A DNA stretch of 64,000 nt from DATJLY01 sp963773665 (GCA_963773665.1 CAVZBZ010000013.1:248001-312000), one strand, 5' to 3'. Positions 27,566-36,633 are shown, counted from the stretch's first letter. Notes: generated by a model from the letters alone, not told the origin. A program made the numbers and translations.

Positions 27566-28552
27566 ATGGCAGACGTGACACCCGATTCGATCATGCGGAT
27601 CGCGATGGGCTTCATGGCCTCAAAACACCTCTTTGCGGCGAGCGAGATCGGCCTCTTCGAAGCGCTTGCGAGCGGCCCGGCCACTGTCGACGAGCTCGCC
27701 GCGCGGACTGCCGTTCCGCGCCGCACCCTGCGGATCAGCGCTGATGCGATGGTCGGGCTCGGACTGCTCGAGCGCCGCGGCGATCGCTATGGCAACGGCG
27801 CGGCCGCCGCAGCGTTCCTGGCGGGCCGTCCGGGCCCCGATCTGCGGCCGATGCTGCGCTTCTTCGATCGGATCAGCTATCCTGCCTGGATGAAGCTCGC
27901 CGAGGCGGTTCGCACCGGCCACGGCCAATCGCATTTCGGCCGGTTCAGCGAGGAAGAGCAGCAAATTTTTTCCGCGGGCGTGCAGGCTTTCACCGCTCCG
28001 ATGGCGGCCGCGCTCGGCGCGAGCTACGAGTTCGGCCGGCACCGGCGCCTGCTCAACGTCGGCGGCGGCACCGGTTCCTTCCTCGTTGCCGTGCTGCGGC
28101 GAAACGCCGGTCTCGCCGGGACCCTGTTCGAGCTGCCGGGCGCATGCGCGGCGGCGCGCCGCTATCTCGCCGGCGAGCCCGAAGGCGCGCGGATCGCGGT
28201 CGTCGAGGGCGATGTGTTCAAGGACAAGCTGCCGGACGGGCACGACGTGCTGCTCGTGGCCAACACCGTCCATGTCCTTTCGGCCGAGCACAATCTCGAG
28301 CTGCTGCGGAAAATGCGCGCCGGCGTGGCGGCGGGCGTGCGCCTGCTGCTCGTCGATCTGTGGACCGATCCGACGCACACCGAGCCGCCGGCGGCGCCGC
28401 TCATGGCGGGCGAATTCCTCATCATCGCGGGCGAGGGCCAGGCCTACAGCGAGGAGGAAGCCGATGCTTGGCTGCGCCAGACCGGCTGGCGCAAGCTCGA
28501 ACGCAAGCCGCTTGCCGGCCCCGCCAGCATGATCGTCGCCGAAGCGGTTTGA
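27566..28552 (+). CDS. O-methyltransferase, ASMT/class-I plant-type with dimerisation HTH
   Basis: The 328-residue SAM-dependent methyltransferase has an N-terminal winged-helix dimerisation domain (HLFAASEIGLFEALASGPATVDELAARTAVP). The Rossmann core has LLNVGGGTGSFLVAVLRR as SAM motif I, and the acidic motifs FELPGACAAARRYL and VVEGDVFKDKLP follow. The usual catalytic His position is taken by VLLVANTVHVLS. The substrate is unknown; bacterial members act on small hydroxylated metabolites. The ATG at 27566 follows TGGAGGCAAGTC, 47 bp after the molybdenum enzyme, so the two may form an operon. Confidence 0.88.
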   Translation: MADVTPDSIMRIAMGFMASKHLFAASEIGLFEALASGPATVDELAARTAVPRRTLRISADAMVGLGLLERRGDRYGNGAAAAAFLAGRPGPDLRPMLRFFDRISYPAWMKLAEAVRTGHGQSHFGRFSEEEQQIFSAGVQAFTAPMAAALGASYEFGRHRRLLNVGGGTGSFLVAVLRRNAGLAGTLFELPGACAAARRYLAGEPEGARIAVVEGDVFKDKLPDGHDVLLVANTVHVLSAEHNLELLRKMRAGVAAGVRLLLVDLWTDPTHTEPPAAPLMAGEFLIIAGEGQAYSEEEADAWLRQTGWRKLERKPLAGPASMIVAEAV

Positions 28553-28570
28553 GGCCGGGGCGCGCTCGCC

Positions 28571-28600
28571 TTGACGGCGGCTGCGCCCTCTTCCTATATG
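28571..28600 (+). promoter_or_regulatory. Sigma-70 type promoter of tRNA-Met
   Basis: TTGACG at 28571-28576 and TATATG at 28595-28600 are separated by 18 bp and lie 12 bp before the tRNA 5' end. This is the clearest vegetative promoter in the window and has no TTCCGA box. Confidence 0.7.
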
Positions 28601-28612
28601 CACGCCCTCGGC

Positions 28613-28689
28613 GGCGGGGTAGCTCAGTTGGTTAGAGCAGGGGAATCATAATCCCAAGGTCGGGGGTTCAACTCCCTCCCCCGCTACCA
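28613..28689 (+). tRNA. tRNA-Met (CAT)
   Basis: The 77-nt cloverleaf includes an encoded CCA. The acceptor GGCGGGG pairs with CCCCGCT (first pair G-U). The D arm is GCTC/GAGC, and the anticodon stem is GGGGA/TCCCA with the outer pair mismatched. Anticodon CAT is at 28647-28649, and the T arm GGGGG/CCCTC carries loop TTCAACT. The first pair is G-U rather than the mispaired C-A of an initiator, so this is the elongator. An Ile-CAT (lysidine) tRNA is less likely but not excluded. Confidence 0.95.
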
Positions 28690-28758
28690 GCGTCATTCGT
28701 GCCCCCGCCGAGCCCACTCGACGGGGACAGTTCCTGTCAGCTGCAAAGGCGCGGGTTT

Positions 28759-28775
28759 GAGTAGTTTCCGAGCCT
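28759..28775 (+). promoter_or_regulatory. TTCCGA box 1
   Basis: GAGTAGTTTCCGAGCCT, a perfect match to the island consensus GAGTAGTTTCCGANYCT. It lies 83 bp before the MBL-receiver gene, on the same strand. Confidence 0.75.
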
Positions 28776-28858
28776 GCCTTTAGCGCTCGTCCGTCAGCTA
28801 CGGTTCGGGATTGGCGTGGCCTTGGCGAAAAGGCTTGGTGCGAAAGGGCCGCAGATTC

Positions 28859-30187
28859 ATGAGAGTGCGCTTCTGGGGAACGAGAGGGTCGATCGCCACC
28901 CCCGGGCCCGGCACGAACCACTTTGGCGGCAATACCTCCTGCGTCGAAGTGACCACCGCCAACGGCGACCTTCTGATTCTTGACTGCGGCACCGGGGCAC
29001 ACGGGCTGGCCGCCGAGTTGATGGCCCAGGGCAAGAAGGCGATCGACGCGAACATTCTCCTCGGACACACGCACTGGGATCACATTCAGGGCTTTCCGTT
29101 CTTCAGTCCGGCCTTCGTCGGCGGCAACTCCGTCGCGATCCATGGCCCGGAAGGCAGCCGCGGCTCGCTGCATGACGTGCTGGCCGGCCAGATGGAGTTC
29201 ACCTACTTCCCTGTCGAGTTGAACCAGCTACCGGCCGCAATCACCTATCACGAGCTGACCGAAGGCATCCGCACCATCGGCGGCGCTCGGGTGGCGACGC
29301 AATTCCTCAATCATCCGGCCATGACGGTGGGCTATCGCATCGAAGCCGACGGCGTTGCGCTGGTGTATCTGGTGGACCACGAGCCGTTCTCCGATGAACT
29401 GTGGCGCGCCGGTGCCGCGCCGGGCCGCATCGAGTCCATCTTGCACGAGCGCGACCGCCAGCACGCCAATTTCATGGCCGACGCCGATCTCGTGATCCAC
29501 GACGCCCAGTACACGCCCGAGGAGTACGGCCCAAAGAAAGGCTGGGGCCACAGCACGTACGATTACGTCGTGCAAATCGCCGCCGCGGCAGGCGTGCACC
29601 GGGTCGCCCTGACCCACCACGATCCGAGCCACGACGACCACTTCGTCGCGGCGATCGAGCGCAAGGCCCGCACCTTGGCTTTGCAATGCGGAACGGGACT
29701 CGATGTCTTTTGCGCGTACGAAGGCTGCGAACTCATCCTCGAGCCGCGTTCAACCTCGATGAAGCCGTTTGTCATGGCGGGTTCCTTCCAGCCATCCGTT
29801 GCGAAGCGCCGCTTTCACATCCTGGTGGTCGATGACCAGCCGGACATGCTCATGATGGTCGCTCGCGCGCTGGAGGAGGATCACTACACGGTCGGCAAGG
29901 CGACGAGCGGCCCGGAGGCGCTCCGGACGATCGATGAACACGTGCCGGACCTCATGGTGCTGGATTACAAGATGACCGGCATGGACGGCCTCGCGGTCAT
30001 GAAAACCCTCCGCGCCAATCCCAAGACGCGGTCCCTGCCTGTGCTGATGCTCACCGCCATGACCGATGAGCCGAGCACCCGTGCCGGTTTTGAGGCGGGA
30101 GTGACGGACTACGTAACCAAGCCGTTTTCGATCCCGCAGCTCACCGCGCGCGTCCGCGCCTGCCTTGCCAGAGCCAAGGCGCTGTAA
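28859..30187 (+). CDS. MBL-fold hydrolase fused to a C-terminal response-regulator receiver
   Basis: The 442-residue protein has a metallo-beta-lactamase domain at residues 1-280 (FWGTRGSIATPGPGTNHFGGNTSC, metal motif HTHWDH at 70-75, then H.P..TVGYRIE, YLVDHEP and THHDPSHDD). The sequence is of the RNase Z/PhnP-like phosphodiesterase type. A linker leads to a receiver domain at about 320-440 (ILVVDDQPDM, phospho-acceptor Asp369 in MVLDYKMTGMDG, LMLTAMTDE, YVTKPFS). An input-controlled nucleotide or phosphodiester hydrolase is the simplest reading. The hybrid kinase encoded convergently (ending 12 bp away at 30200) is a plausible cognate partner. Box 1 lies upstream. Confidence 0.9.
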   Translation: MRVRFWGTRGSIATPGPGTNHFGGNTSCVEVTTANGDLLILDCGTGAHGLAAELMAQGKKAIDANILLGHTHWDHIQGFPFFSPAFVGGNSVAIHGPEGSRGSLHDVLAGQMEFTYFPVELNQLPAAITYHELTEGIRTIGGARVATQFLNHPAMTVGYRIEADGVALVYLVDHEPFSDELWRAGAAPGRIESILHERDRQHANFMADADLVIHDAQYTPEEYGPKKGWGHSTYDYVVQIAAAAGVHRVALTHHDPSHDDHFVAAIERKARTLALQCGTGLDVFCAYEGCELILEPRSTSMKPFVMAGSFQPSVAKRRFHILVVDDQPDMLMMVARALEEDHYTVGKATSGPEALRTIDEHVPDLMVLDYKMTGMDGLAVMKTLRANPKTRSLPVLMLTAMTDEPSTRAGFEAGVTDYVTKPFSIPQLTARVRACLARAKAL

Positions 30188-30199
30188 TCGTATGTGGCG

Positions 30200-31078
30200 C
30201 TAGTCGGAGACGGTCTCGACGCGATCCAAGTATCTGGACAATTCGCCCACCCATTTGCGCGACACGTCGATGTCGGCGCTCTCGGCCGCTTGTTCGAGGA
30301 CGGCGCCAATGTCGGTGATGGTCTGGAAGCCATAGCTGCCGCCCGCGCCCTTCATGCCGTGCCCCAGCATCGCCACCGTCTCGTGGTCGCCCCGATCCAA
30401 GGCGTCCTGCATCGCGATGACATTCCGCCGGCAGTTCTGCAGAAACACCGGGATCAAGTCTGCGAATTTAGGATTCGCACGCACAAGGATCGTGTCCGTG
30501 CGGCTGCTTTCCTCTTTCGATGCCGGCGGTGCGACAATGGAATGGTCCTTGATCGCTTGCAGCAGCACCTCTTGTTTGATCGGTTTCGTCAAATACGCCG
30601 TGCACCCCGCCGCCAAACACTTTTCCTGATCCCCCTTCAAGGCAGCGGCCGTCAGCGCGATGATCGGCGTGGGCGGCCGGTGGTTTGCCCGCTCCCACTC
30701 TCTGATCGCCCGCGTCGCCGCCAAGCCATCCATGACCGGCATTTGCCGGTCCATCAGGACAAGGTCAAACTGTCCAGCTGCGAACTTTTCACACGCAATC
30801 GCCCCATTTTCGGCGATTTCGACCCGGTACGGCGTGTCCCGCAAGTAGGCCATCGTGATCGTGCGGTTGTCGGGGGAATCCTCCACCAGAAGAATATGCA
30901 GCGCCGGCAGCGGTGCCTCGGGACCGGTGCCGACCGGCGCGGCCGCCCGCAGCTTGGCTCCGGTCCAGATCTCGAGCGGCACGGCGAAAGAAAACACGCT
31001 GCCCTTCCCGACTTCGCTTTCGACCCATATGCGCCCGCCCATCAGTTCCACCAGGCGCTTCGAAATCGTGAGCCCTAG
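30200..31078 (-). pseudogene. C-terminal part of disrupted hybrid histidine kinase (end of ATPase domain, receiver, HPt)
   Basis: Reading continues from the kinase fragment at 33170-34678 once the two insertion sequences are removed: LGLTISKRLVELMGGRIWVES completes the ATPase G2 box. The receiver follows (ILLVEDSPDNR, phospho-acceptor Asp in LVLMDRQMPVMDG, IIALTAAALKGD, YLTKPIK), then a C-terminal HPt domain with the phospho-His in MLGHGMKGAGGSYG. Without the insertions the whole kinase would have about 794 residues. The receiver-HPt part alone has a possible internal start at 31051, so a soluble phosphorelay fragment could still be produced. Confidence 0.9.
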
Positions 31079-32113
31079 ATGTGAACTCTCAATAGGTTGT
31101 CCACTCGGTCCCGACCGAGGAAACTGATGTTGCTAACGCATCTTTTTCCTGGGGGGGGACCGAATGGACGTTCACAAGAATGCCCGGCTGACACCGGCAG
31201 GTCGAGGGGTCATGGTAGGGCGCGTTGTCGAGGGCGAGGCGCCGCGGCTCGTCGCGGAAGCGATGGGCGTGTGTGAGAAGACGGTGCGGAGGTGGGTGCG
31301 CCGTTTCCACGCCGAAGGTGCAGCGGGCCTGCGCGATCGCTCCTCACGGCCGCATCGCGTGCGTCGCCCAACGCCCGCGGTCGTCGTGGTTGGGATCGAG
31401 GCGCTGCGCCGCGAACGCTGGACTGGTGCGCAGATCGCGACGGAATGCGGCGTGTCGGAAGCGACCGTGTCCCGGGTGCTTCGCCGCCTGGGCCTCAACC
31501 GGCTGAAGGCCTTGGAGCCTGCCGAGCCTGTCCGGCGATACGAGCGCGACCGGCCCGGCGAGCTCATCCATATCGACATCAAGAAGCTCGGGCGTTTCAA
31601 CCAGGTCGGCCATCGCATCACCGGCGATCGGACCGGTCAGAGCAGCCATCGCGGCGTCGGCTGGGAGTTCGTCCACGTCTGCATCGACGACGCATCGCGG
31701 GTCGCCTTTGCCCGGGTTATGTCCGATGAGCGCAAGGGCAGCGCCGTGGCCTTCTTGGACGCCGCTGTCGCCTACTATGCCGAACTCGGCGTTACGGTCG
31801 ATCGCGTCATGACCGACAACGGGTCCTGCTATAGATCCTTCGCTTTCCGCGACGCCTGCCGAAGGCTCGGCCTCAAGCACATTCGCACCAGGGCCTATAC
31901 GCCGCAGACTAATGGAAAGGCCGAGCGCTTCATCCAAACAGCGCTCAGGGAGTGGGCTTACGCCCGTGCCTACACCCACTCAGACCAGCGAACCGTCGAG
32001 CTGCCGCGATGGCTGCATCGCTATAACTGGCATCGACCACATGGTAGCTTGGCAGCAAAACCACCCATCAGCCGCCTCGGTCTATCCGGGGACAACCTGT
32101 TGAGGCTCCACAC
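31079..32113 (+). mobile_element. IS481-family insertion sequence
   Basis: The element is about 1035 bp. The left end TGTGAACTCTCAATAGGTTG and the right end (inverted) TGTGGAGCCTCAACAGGTTG are imperfect inverted repeats with the typical IS481 TGTG...CAATAGGTTG pattern. It is inserted at CTAG, the classic IS481 target. The left copy of CTAG is at 31075-31078 and the right copy begins at 32114, the latter later split by the IS630-type element. Confidence 0.9.
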
Positions 32114-32117
32114 CTAG
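31164..32117 (+). CDS. IS481-family transposase
   Basis: The 317-residue DDE transposase has N-terminal helix-turn-helix segments (EAPRLVAEAMGVCEKTVRRWVRRF; ATECGVSEATVSRVLRRLG). In the integrase-type core, the first catalytic Asp is in LIHIDIKKLG, the second in VMTDNGSCY and the Glu in NGKAERFIQ. It appears intact. The stop codon TAG is formed by the duplicated CTAG target and not by the element itself. Confidence 0.93.
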   Translation: MDVHKNARLTPAGRGVMVGRVVEGEAPRLVAEAMGVCEKTVRRWVRRFHAEGAAGLRDRSSRPHRVRRPTPAVVVVGIEALRRERWTGAQIATECGVSEATVSRVLRRLGLNRLKALEPAEPVRRYERDRPGELIHIDIKKLGRFNQVGHRITGDRTGQSSHRGVGWEFVHVCIDDASRVAFARVMSDERKGSAVAFLDAAVAYYAELGVTVDRVMTDNGSCYRSFAFRDACRRLGLKHIRTRAYTPQTNGKAERFIQTALREWAYARAYTHSDQRTVELPRWLHRYNWHRPHGSLAAKPPISRLGLSGDNLLRLHT

Positions 32118-33169
32118 AGCGGGATTGAATTAGGCGGGACCATATCCGGAGTTGCTGAAGTAGTTTGAGCATTCTTGCGGCGTGAAGCTGCCGAGAAGCT
32201 GTCCGATGGCTTCGGTCACGGCGTCGAAGCTTCGCGCGGCGGTTTTGCGCAGCAAGTGTTTGAGCTTGGCGAAGAGCTGTTCGATGGGGTTGAGGTCGGG
32301 CGAGTATTTCGGCAGGAGGATGAGCTTGGCGCCGACGGCACGGATGGCGTGACGGACGGCGCGTCCCTTGTGGCTGCCGAGATTGTCCATGATGACGATG
32401 TCGCCCGGTCTCAGGGTCGGGACGAGAACCTTCTCGACATAGGTCCGGAAGGTCTGGCCGTTGATCGGGGCATCGAGCAGCCAGGGCGCGTCGATACGAT
32501 CGTGCCGCAGCGCGGCCAGGAAGGTCATGGTCTTCCAGCGCGCCTGCGGCACCTTGGCGCGCAGCCGCCGGCCGCGCGGTCCCCATCCCCGGAGCGGGGC
32601 CATGTTGTCCTTGGTCCAGGTCTCATCGATGAAGACCAGGCGCGCCGGTTCAATCCGCCTCTGACGCGCTTTCCACTGCGCTCGCCGTCTCGCCACGTCG
32701 GGGCGATCCTGTTCGCTGGCGAGCACGGTTTTTTTTGAAGCTCAACTCCTCGGCGTGAACGAACGTCCAGACCGCGGTGTAATCGGCCTTGAGGCCGCGC
32801 CCGGCGAGTTCGCGGACAAGCCCGCGCAAAGTGAAATCGCGCTCGCGAATGCGCTCGCGCAGCCAAACCTCATGCTCGTCCCGGATCGCCTTCGGCTTGT
32901 GCCCGCCCATCTGTCCCGGCACCACGCTCCCCGTCTCCCGGAAGCGCCGCACCCAGGCGATCGCCGTGCTCACGCCAACCCCGAACCGCGACGCCGCTTC
33001 ATGCCGCGACAGCCCCTCGTTCTCGACCGCCGCAACAACCCGCTCGCGAAGATCCATCGAATAAGGTTTTGCCATTCATGCCGGCCCCCTTCGCCCAGCC
33101 AGCATGTTGAATCAGAAACGCCCCCGATTCGGGAATCCCCAATCGACTCCGGCCAAAACAATCCCGCTC
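32117..33169 (-). mobile_element. IS630-family insertion sequence
   Basis: The element is 1053 bp, bounded by perfect 11-bp inverted repeats GAGCGGGATTG (32117-32127 and inverted at 33159-33169) that extend imperfectly inward. It is flanked by TA at 32115-32116 and 33170-33171, the TA duplication expected for IS630. It landed inside the CTAG target copy at the right end of the IS481-type element, so it is the younger insertion. Confidence 0.92.
32130..33075 (-). CDS. IS630-family transposase, two overlapping frames joined by a slippage site
   Basis: Frame A (from ATG 33075) encodes the helix-turn-helix part (MAKPYSMDLRERVVAAVENE, SRFGVGVSTAIAWVRRF). Frame B (to 32130) encodes the DDE core: Asp in LVFIDETWTK, Asp in IVIMDNLGSHKG and Glu in LNPIEQLFAKLK. 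They meet at a run of eight A (32729-32736 on the minus strand) after GAGCTTC. Joining the frames needs one A fewer (A7) or a +1 slip. This suggests transcriptional slippage or programmed frameshifting, known in the family; a simple inactivating indel is the alternative. Confidence 0.9.
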
Positions 33170-34678
33170 TAGCCCCGAGCCGCCGTACCTGCGGGTGGTG
33201 GACGAGTCGGCTTGCGTGAATCGCTCAAACACCGACCCCAATTTCTCGGCCGAAATGCCAATGCCGGTGTCCGAAATCGTGAACCGCAATGCGCTCGAGT
33301 CGGAGGAGTCCGCATCCGGTGTGACCCGCAGGGCGACTTCGCCGGATTCTGTGAACTTGATCGCGTTGCCAAGCAAATTGAGCAGCACCTGCCGCAGCCG
33401 TGTCGGGTCGCCGAGCCGGTCGGCGGGCACTTTCGGCGCGATCTCGCACACCAGGGCCAGGCCTTTTTCATGGGCCGGGATCGCCACCATCTCCGTCACT
33501 TTCTCCAGCAGATCGTTCAACGAGAACCCGGTCCGTTCCAGCTCGAGTTGCAAGGCTTCGACTTTGGAGAGATCGAGGATGTCGTTGATGAGATGCAGCA
33601 GGTTGTCGCCGGCGCGGCGAAAGATCCGCACATACTTGCTTTGCTCCGGGGAGAGAGGGGTCTTCGCGAGCAAGTCCGCGATGCCGATGATCGCATTCAT
33701 CGGCGTTCTGATTTCATGACTCATGCTCGCCAGGAAATCCGACTTGGTCCGGCTCGCGCTCTCGGCCACGGCCTTGGCCTGCTGCAATTCCACCTCCTCC
33801 CGCTTGCGCTCCGTGACGTCGCGCGCAGCAGCGAAGACGCCCTGCAGCGTGCGGCCCCGGTCGTAAAAGGTGGTCGCGTTGTACGACACGACCGTTTGCT
33901 TGCCGTCGCGGGCGCGCGCCGTCAGCTCGTAGTCTGTGACCTTCTTTTGGCTCAGTACGAGCAGGATCGCCGCTTCAGCCCGTTCCGGATCGGTGAAATA
34001 GCTTTTGAACGGTGCGCCGATCAGCTCGTCGCGCGTGCAGCCGGTTAGCGCCTCCATCTGCTTGTTGACGTCCGTGATGATGCCCGAGGGGTCGGTGGTC
34101 ATCAGCGCGTCGATGTTGGATTCGATCAGCGAGCGGGTATAGAACTGCTGATCGCGCAGGCGCTGATCGAGCTTTTTTTGCTCGGCTTCGACCAGCTTGC
34201 GCGCAGTGTTATCGGTGCCAATCAACAAATAGCCGATAATGGCGTCTTGGGTGTCCCGCAGCGCCGTCACCGACACGACCGCCGGAAACCGGCTTCCGTC
34301 CTGCCGGATATAGGTCAGTTCATAGATGTCCTCTATGCCACGCGAGGCCTTGAAGACCAAGGCCTCGAAGCCCGGAGTGATCGGGGTCCCAAGTTCGATG
34401 CTCAGCGCTTTGGCGCGCGCAATCACTTCCTGTGGATCGGAGATATCGGCAGGAGTGATTTTGTTCAGCACCTCGGCAGCCGTGTAGCCCAGCATCCGTT
34501 CGGCGCCGACATTGAAAATTTGAATAACGCCCTTCGCGTCGGTGGCTATGCTCGAGAAGTTGGCGCTGTTGAAGATCGCCTTCTGCAGGGCGCCGGCTTT
34601 CAGCAAGGCCTCTTCTGCCTGTATGCGCGACGTCGCGCCGCCGGTGCCCTCGGAGACGGCAATCTTCGTCCTTGTCAT
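33170..34678 (-). pseudogene. N-terminal part of disrupted hybrid histidine kinase (PAS-PAS-HisKA-ATPase)
   Basis: Residues 1-503 of the original kinase: PAS domain 1 (about 30-155, FSSIATDAKGVIQIFNVGAERMLGY), PAS 2 (about 175-300, DALMTTDPSGIITDVN), HisKA with phospho-His in FLASMSHEIRTPMN, N box NLLGNAIKFTESG and G1 box FTISDTGIGIS. It breaks inside RRYGGSGL at the CTAG target. The frame runs on into insertion-sequence DNA and stops near 32999. The start lies 19 bp after the patatin gene, so both were probably one operon under box 2. A truncated product would lack the complete ATP lid. Confidence 0.92.
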
Positions 34679-34697
34679 GGGGTGCTCGCGCTGCGCG

Positions 34698-35729
34698 TCA
34701 GAAGAATTCCTTTTCGAGATCGATCGACGTGCGTTTTCCGAGATGCTCGAAATTCTCCGCCAGCCAGTTCTCGGCGGTCGTCCTGCCGCGATCGCGCAGA
34801 CCGGTCAGGAAGGCCCAGGACGTATTCGACTTGCTCGCCACCGCGAGGCTTGCCATCGACTCGTCGTTGCGGATCGAATGCATGAAGATGTACCGCAATT
34901 TGTGCTTGTGCTCGTCCTTGATCCAGTCGCCGTCCATGATGTCGCGGATGAATTTGACGGCGCGCATCTCGCGCATGAGCGTGGAATTGAAGCTGATCTC
35001 GTTGATGCGGTTCAGGATTTCGGGCGCGCTCTTCGGTAGATCGGGGCGCTCGATCGGATTGACGTGGACGATGATGACATCGCTGCTCGCCAGACCGGTG
35101 AACATCGGATAGATCGCCGGGTTGCCCATATAGCCGCCGTCCCAGTAATGCTCGCCGTCGATCGCCACGGCTTGGAACAGGAACGGCAGGCAGGCGGATG
35201 CCAGAATGACATCGCTCGTGATCTCGTCGTTGTCAAAGATCCTGATCTTGCCGGTTCGCACGTTCGTCGTGCAGATGCGCAGATTGGTGGTCTCGCAGCG
35301 ATGCAGGCGATCGAAGTCGATCGAGTCGTTCAGGACATCCTTCAACGGGTTGAGGTTGAACGGATTGAACTCGTAGGGCGAGAGCAGCCGAGTCATCGTT
35401 TCGAACATGGACTGCGAGCTCAGGACGCCGAGATTCATCGACTCCAATATCGCGTCGAATGGATTGCGTGTCTTGTCGCCGGCTTTGCTGATGCGCTGCC
35501 AGAAATCTTGCAGCCCCTGGCGCGCGGCATCCTTGCCGCCGAGCATGTGATGGTAGGCGTAGACGGCCGCATTCATGGCTCCGGCGCTGGTCGCGGAGAG
35601 CCCGTCTATGTCGAGCCGGCCATCCTCGAGCAGCTTGTCGATAACGCCCCAGGTGAAGGCTCCGTGCGAGCCGCCGCCCTGGAGGGCAAGGTTAACGATC
35701 CGGCTCTCGCCGTTTTTCGCACGCGTCAT
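34698..35729 (-). CDS. Patatin-like phospholipase
   Basis: The 343-residue acyl hydrolase has the oxyanion motif LALQGGGSHGAFTWG, a nucleophile Ser in ATSAGAMNA (an A-x-S-x-G variant of the usual G-x-S-x-G) and the dyad Asp in WDGGYMGNPA. There is no signal peptide. It resembles the bacterial patatin group that acts on membrane lipids or stored acyl polymers. It is the first gene of a likely operon with the disrupted kinase, 64 bp downstream of box 2. Confidence 0.92.
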   Translation of the reverse strand: MTRAKNGESRIVNLALQGGGSHGAFTWGVIDKLLEDGRLDIDGLSATSAGAMNAAVYAYHHMLGGKDAARQGLQDFWQRISKAGDKTRNPFDAILESMNLGVLSSQSMFETMTRLLSPYEFNPFNLNPLKDVLNDSIDFDRLHRCETTNLRICTTNVRTGKIRIFDNDEITSDVILASACLPFLFQAVAIDGEHYWDGGYMGNPAIYPMFTGLASSDVIIVHVNPIERPDLPKSAPEILNRINEISFNSTLMREMRAVKFIRDIMDGDWIKDEHKHKLRYIFMHSIRNDESMASLAVASKSNTSWAFLTGLRDRGRTTAENWLAENFEHLGKRTSIDLEKEFF

Positions 35730-35793
35730 GGTCGCACACCCCTCAGGCTCGCGCTGGCCGCAATGAAGCTAGGCGGCGGCGCGCATAGGGGGT

Positions 35794-35810
35794 AGGCTCG
35801 GAATCTACCT
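35794..35810 (-). promoter_or_regulatory. TTCCGA box 2
   Basis: AGGTAGATTCCGAGCCT on the minus strand. It lies 64 bp before the patatin gene and points towards it. Confidence 0.72.
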
Positions 35811-35850
35811 ATATCGGCTCCGTTGGACGGCGCGGTGAACGTCGCTCGCC

Positions 35851-36576
35851 CTAATGCCCTGCCGAGAGGGCAAGGCTGCCATTGTCGGCCCCGAAGCGGC
35901 GTTCGAGCGCCTCATTTAGACCCGCTACGGTCCCGCCATTTTGTTGAATGACGGCGGCCACTTCCTCGCGCTCGACGAGTGCCAGGCTGATGCCTTCCAG
36001 ACGGACATCGACGATCTTGTACTGGCTGCCATCCTGATGCAGGCGCCATTCAATCTCGATTGGATGAGACTTCGCTTGCGGGATCTCGCTGGTGACGACG
36101 AAGCCTTCGACACCGTCGCGACGTGTCCGAACGACGTTCCACGAGGCGTCGCTGAAGCCTCGCACGCTGCCGGTATAGGTAACGATCATCCAGCGTTGGA
36201 AGAGGCCGGCGAAGGTATCTTGTTCCTGACGGCTCGCACCGGCGGAATAGCGTCCGAGCACGAAGCGCGAGATGGCGGAAACGTCGAAATGTTCGCGCAA
36301 CAAACCGCCTATTTTTTGTTCGCGATCCGGGGCCGAAAGCGTCGTGTCGCTGAGCGTCTGCTCAACCGTGCCGATCACGCCGGTGACGACAGCGGCAGGA
36401 TCTTCAAGCGCTTCACCCTGTGCGCGTGACGTGCCGATCGATAGGCCGGCGATGACAACAAGGCCGAGCCAAGCAAGCTTGCGCGTTCCCATGCCTGGAA
36501 ATTGGAATGCACCATGGCCGGAAGAAATACCGGATCGTGCCCTAATTCGGGCGATGATCTCGGCGCCTCTGCTCAT
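35851..36576 (-). CDS. MlaC/Ttg2-like phospholipid-transport periplasmic protein
   Basis: The sequence matches the toluene-tolerance Ttg2/MlaC family: a signal-like hydrophobic segment (KLAWLGLVVIAGLSIGTSRAQ), REQKIGGLLREHFDVSAISRFVLGRYS, FAGLFQRWMIVTYTGSVRGFSD, and the lipid-binding beta sheet IEIEWRLHQDGSQYKIVDVRLEGISLA. ATG 36576 has a good AGGAGA site and gives 241 residues with 28 before the hydrophobic segment. ATG 36492 would give a conventional signal peptide (213 residues) but has a poor ribosome-binding site. No MlaD/E/F genes are nearby; box 3 lies 57 bp upstream of 36576. Confidence 0.85.
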   Translation of the reverse strand: MSRGAEIIARIRARSGISSGHGAFQFPGMGTRKLAWLGLVVIAGLSIGTSRAQGEALEDPAAVVTGVIGTVEQTLSDTTLSAPDREQKIGGLLREHFDVSAISRFVLGRYSAGASRQEQDTFAGLFQRWMIVTYTGSVRGFSDASWNVVRTRRDGVEGFVVTSEIPQAKSHPIEIEWRLHQDGSQYKIVDVRLEGISLALVEREEVAAVIQQNGGTVAGLNEALERRFGADNGSLALSAGH

Positions 36577-36633
36577 GAGTTTTTCTCCTGCCGATGCGAG
36601 CCGACAGGATCGACGATAATCGGTTGCCGCGAT

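Noticed and set aside
30200..31051. Independent response regulator gene (receiver-HPt)
   Set aside because: Sequence across the insertion boundary restores the end of the kinase ATPase domain in frame, so it is a fragment of the hybrid kinase.
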